Assembly: GCA_004524425.1 (NCBI GenBank)
Contig: SDNN01000148.1
Span: 1 to 7,192, forward strand
Length of the DNA: 7,192 nucleotides
Reading direction: 5' to 3'
From: Promethearchaeota archaeon
Lineage (GTDB): Archaea > Asgardarchaeota > Lokiarchaeia > Sigynarchaeales > SOKP01
Shown: positions 5,839 to 7,192 of the stretch, piece after piece
How the letters are laid out: the number at the start of each line of letters is the position of its first letter
Position numbering within the stretch: the stretch's first letter is position 1
Translations under genes and position numbers: made by a program
The notes under the pieces: generated by a model
The model's database searches: none
Told to the model about the DNA's origin: nothing
The model's input: only the letters and a program-made list of their open reading frames with translations

Positions 5839-6129
5839 TTAACCTCCTTTACGTAAAACAATATATACAATGATCTCCAAAACAAATACAACAACTAAAC
5901 CAATAAATATATAAATATATTGATCTGGAAGTCTCTCATTTTCTGGAATATATCTTCCTGGAAAAGATTCAACGAGTATTTGACTTCCATATGAAAATTC
6001 ATATAAAGAAGGAACACCTTTAGAATTATATTTTATATTTATACTTATGCCTGCGCTATTGATTTCAAATCCTAGAGGTGTTATAACTATTAAATATCCG
6101 TTCGTCTGGGCTGGATTTTTCTTTAATTT
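5839..6129 (-). pseudogene. C-terminal remnant of a membrane-anchored, probably extracellular protein
   Basis: The minus strand is open for 96 codons between a TAA at 6132-6130 and a TAA at 5841-5839. It has no ATG, GTG or plausible early TTG, so it cannot start a protein in place. The readable part shows a beta-rich segment (NGYLIVITPLGFEINSAG, then ISINIKY), a stretch ending LVESFPGRYIPENERLPDQ, and one hydrophobic segment (YIYIFIGLVVVFVLEIIVYI). It closes with the positive tail VLRKGG. A beta-domain, a single C-terminal helix and a short basic tail fit a type I surface protein whose bulk faces outside, as is common for archaeal cell-surface proteins. The hydrophobic segment, codon usage and terminator look intact, so the loss is at the 5' side. 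No family is recognised. A frameshift connecting to upstream sequence was looked for between 6132 and 6300 and not found. Confidence 0.55.
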
Positions 6130-6477
6130 TTAAAATTCCTACTTTAATATGCTAATTTAATTAATGGTTGAGGTTCTTATAAGAGTGTGTTCATTTTTAG
6201 GGGGGAAAAAAATCAAGTATAGAAGCTGTAAAACTATGATTAGGATTTTGAAGGAATTTTTTATTGGATTTAGATTAGCAAATTTTATCTGAAATTCTGC
6301 TTTTTCTACTAACTTAAATAAATTTTGATAAAAATAATTCCACTTTTTATACCAAAAAGTTAAAATTTTGGAAGAAGAAATAAAGATAATATATTATAAC
6401 TTGATCCTTGTTTGATGATCATTATAAAACTTTTAATATTTTACAATTTCTAATAATAAATTCATTAATTAATATAA
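6130..6477. other. AT-rich stretch without a supported gene
   Basis: No convincing coding region was found on either strand. It contains a G6A7 homopolymer at 6200-6212 and long AT runs. One plus-strand reading frame (6164-6292, 42 codons) was considered and not accepted. The stretch probably holds remains of the 5' part of the membrane-anchored remnant's gene, decayed beyond recognition, or ordinary spacer. Confidence 0.5.
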
Positions 6478-6570
6478 TTACCCTTTATAATGTCCTTCAT
6501 CAAGATATCGAACAGCTTCGGCCACACGAGTTAATGGATAATTTTTATCGATGATTGGTGATATTTTTTC
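6478..6570 (-). pseudogene. C-terminal remnant of a third medium-chain oxidoreductase
   Basis: The minus strand encodes EKISPIIDKNYPLTRVAEAV then RYLDEGHYKG and a TAA at 6480-6478. This aligns position by position with the ends of the two intact oxidoreductases here (KIKPVIDRTYPLEQIVEAHK then YVDKGHKKGNVVI). It lacks only the final strand after the last glycine. Upstream the frame is closed by TAG at 6573-6571. The next bases can be read in another frame as LQKDL, resembling the FLKDL/FLKEL that should precede this motif, so a frameshift is likely as well. Nothing recognisable of the Rossmann or GroES-like domains remains between here and 6762. It therefore shows that a third copy once existed in this locus, upstream of the surviving pair and on the same strand. 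Confidence 0.75.
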
Positions 6571-6762
6571 CTAATTTTCAGATCTTTTTGAAGTTAAAAT
6601 AATTAAAGTAAAAATGAAACAACCTAATATTTCTAAGAATTTCTTATAAATTGATCTTAAATTCTCTACTTTTTTGTACATGATTATTCATTCCTTCTGA
6701 AATTAAAAGCACTTATTAATTTAGAGATTGAATATTTATTATTAAAATTATAAAGTGATTTT

Positions 6763-7192
6763 TTGACCCAAATTAATAATATTATAAACAATCAAACTGA
6801 GATTAATAAAGAAAAGCTATATGAGGATCTCCGTGTGTTTTTAAGCCCTGAAAATAGTTTAAAGCTGCCAAAAAGTGAAACCACATCGAAACTATTAACT
6901 AACATGTATACTCCTACTGAAGCCTATATTATCGTGAAAGGATTTAAAAAACCTTTAGGTCCAACTTTAGGTTGGAGAATTAGGAGAAAAACAAAAATTC
7001 CTAAAGAGAAATTAAAAGAAATTTTGGACGATATGATTTATAAGGGAAAACTGATTAAAAAGGGGCCATTTTATGTTATTTTCCCCTATATACCTGGAGG
7101 ATTTGAATTTTATTTTACAACAAATAGAGATGATCCCGAAAGAATGACAAAAGCCGCAGAAGCTCATGATGCATTATTTTATGAAGGGTATC
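6763..7192 (+). CDS. probable Asgard iron-sulfur (4Fe-4S) protein, N-terminal part (runs off right edge)
   Basis: An open frame of 143 codons from a TTG at 6763 to the window edge. A TAA at 6751-6753 lies just upstream in the same frame, so TTG is essentially the only start that includes the conserved region. It begins MTQINNIINN and contains NKEKLYEDLRVFLSPENSLK, then LPKSETTSKLLTNMYTPTEA. Next is a winged-helix-like part (WRIRRKTKIPKEKLKEILDD, IYKGKLIKKGPFYVIFPYIP), then FEFYFTTNRDDPERMTKAAEA. This succession resembles, from memory, the N-terminal domain of archaeal proteins whose C-terminal half is a 4Fe-4S dicluster ferredoxin. The predicted cysteine clusters would lie beyond the window, so the redox role is unproven. 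GTGAT three bases before the TTG could be a poorly spaced ribosome site, and a leaderless or short-leader start is also possible. It is divergent from the oxidoreductase remnant. Confidence 0.65.
   Translation, partial: MTQINNIINNQTEINKEKLYEDLRVFLSPENSLKLPKSETTSKLLTNMYTPTEAYIIVKGFKKPLGPTLGWRIRRKTKIPKEKLKEILDDMIYKGKLIKKGPFYVIFPYIPGGFEFYFTTNRDDPERMTKAAEAHDALFYEGY

Noticed and set aside
6200..6212. G6A7 homopolymer as a programmed slippage site
   Set aside because: No conserved coding frame enters or leaves it on either strand, so there is nothing for slippage to join. It is at most a place where sequencing errors could hide.
6164..6292. Plus-strand 42-codon frame beginning MVEVLIRVCSFLGGKK
   Set aside because: It crosses a G6A7 homopolymer, shows no known motif and has no ribosome site. 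A frame of this length is expected by chance, although a small protein cannot be excluded.
6571..6681. Minus-strand 36-codon frame beginning MYKKVENLRS with a hydrophobic second half
   Set aside because: It ends at the TAG just before the oxidoreductase remnant. It has a possible AAGGAA upstream and one hydrophobic stretch, but nothing distinguishes it from AT-rich spacer reading as Phe, Ile and Leu codons.
1..7192. tRNA, rRNA, CRISPR array, insertion sequence or transposase
   Set aside because: No T-loop-like GGTTCRA context with matching stems, no regularly spaced direct repeats, and no transposase-like frames or terminal inverted repeats were found by eye on either strand.

Overview
The window is AT-rich and looks archaeal. 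It has an Lrp/AsnC-type regulator, AT-rich BRE/TATA-like promoters lying close to start codons, few Shine-Dalgarno sequences and several TTG starts. SDS22-like leucine-rich-repeat proteins with the N-terminal style seen in Lokiarchaeia, tandem medium-chain dehydrogenases and a protein resembling the N-terminus of Asgard iron-sulfur proteins together suggest an Asgard (Lokiarchaeia-like) archaeon. That placement is inferred from remembered family resemblance, not from a database search.

Layout. (1) 1-787: the first 37 codons of a glutamine synthetase run off the left edge on the minus strand. It is divergent from an Lrp/AsnC regulator on the plus strand. The shared intergenic region has a TATA-like box facing each way and a perfect 8-bp inverted repeat, so it is a likely nitrogen-control site. 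(2) 794-1877, minus strand: two adjacent damaged leucine-rich-repeat genes. One is an N-terminal piece with an internal TGA. The other is a repeat array interrupted by TAG, with its C-terminal cap still readable in frame. (3) 1985-5182, minus strand: four intact co-directional genes, in transcription order a zinc-less medium-chain oxidoreductase, a flavodoxin-like protein, a DUF4386-like membrane protein and a second paralogous oxidoreductase. Flavodoxin and membrane gene are 5 bp apart with a good Shine-Dalgarno, and the other gaps are 63-67 bp, so this is a probable redox operon. (4) 5235-6570, minus strand: three gene remnants. These are a flavodoxin-fold gene broken by two TAA codons, a start-less C-terminal tail of a membrane-anchored protein, and the last 30 residues of a third oxidoreductase. 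(5) 6763-7192, plus strand: the 5' part of an intact gene, probably an Asgard iron-sulfur protein, running off the right edge.

The main impression is a redox locus (two NAD(P)H-type reductases, a flavin carrier, a membrane protein) flanked by decaying copies of related genes. The two live oxidoreductases differ at the cofactor-selecting end of the second Rossmann strand, so they may use different nicotinamide cofactors. Five of the eleven gene-like segments are broken. All five lie on the minus strand, and in three of them the reading frame stays open and family-like on both sides of in-frame stops. That indicates recent nonsense mutation or, less likely, stop-codon readthrough. No RNA gene, CRISPR array, insertion sequence or transposase was seen.
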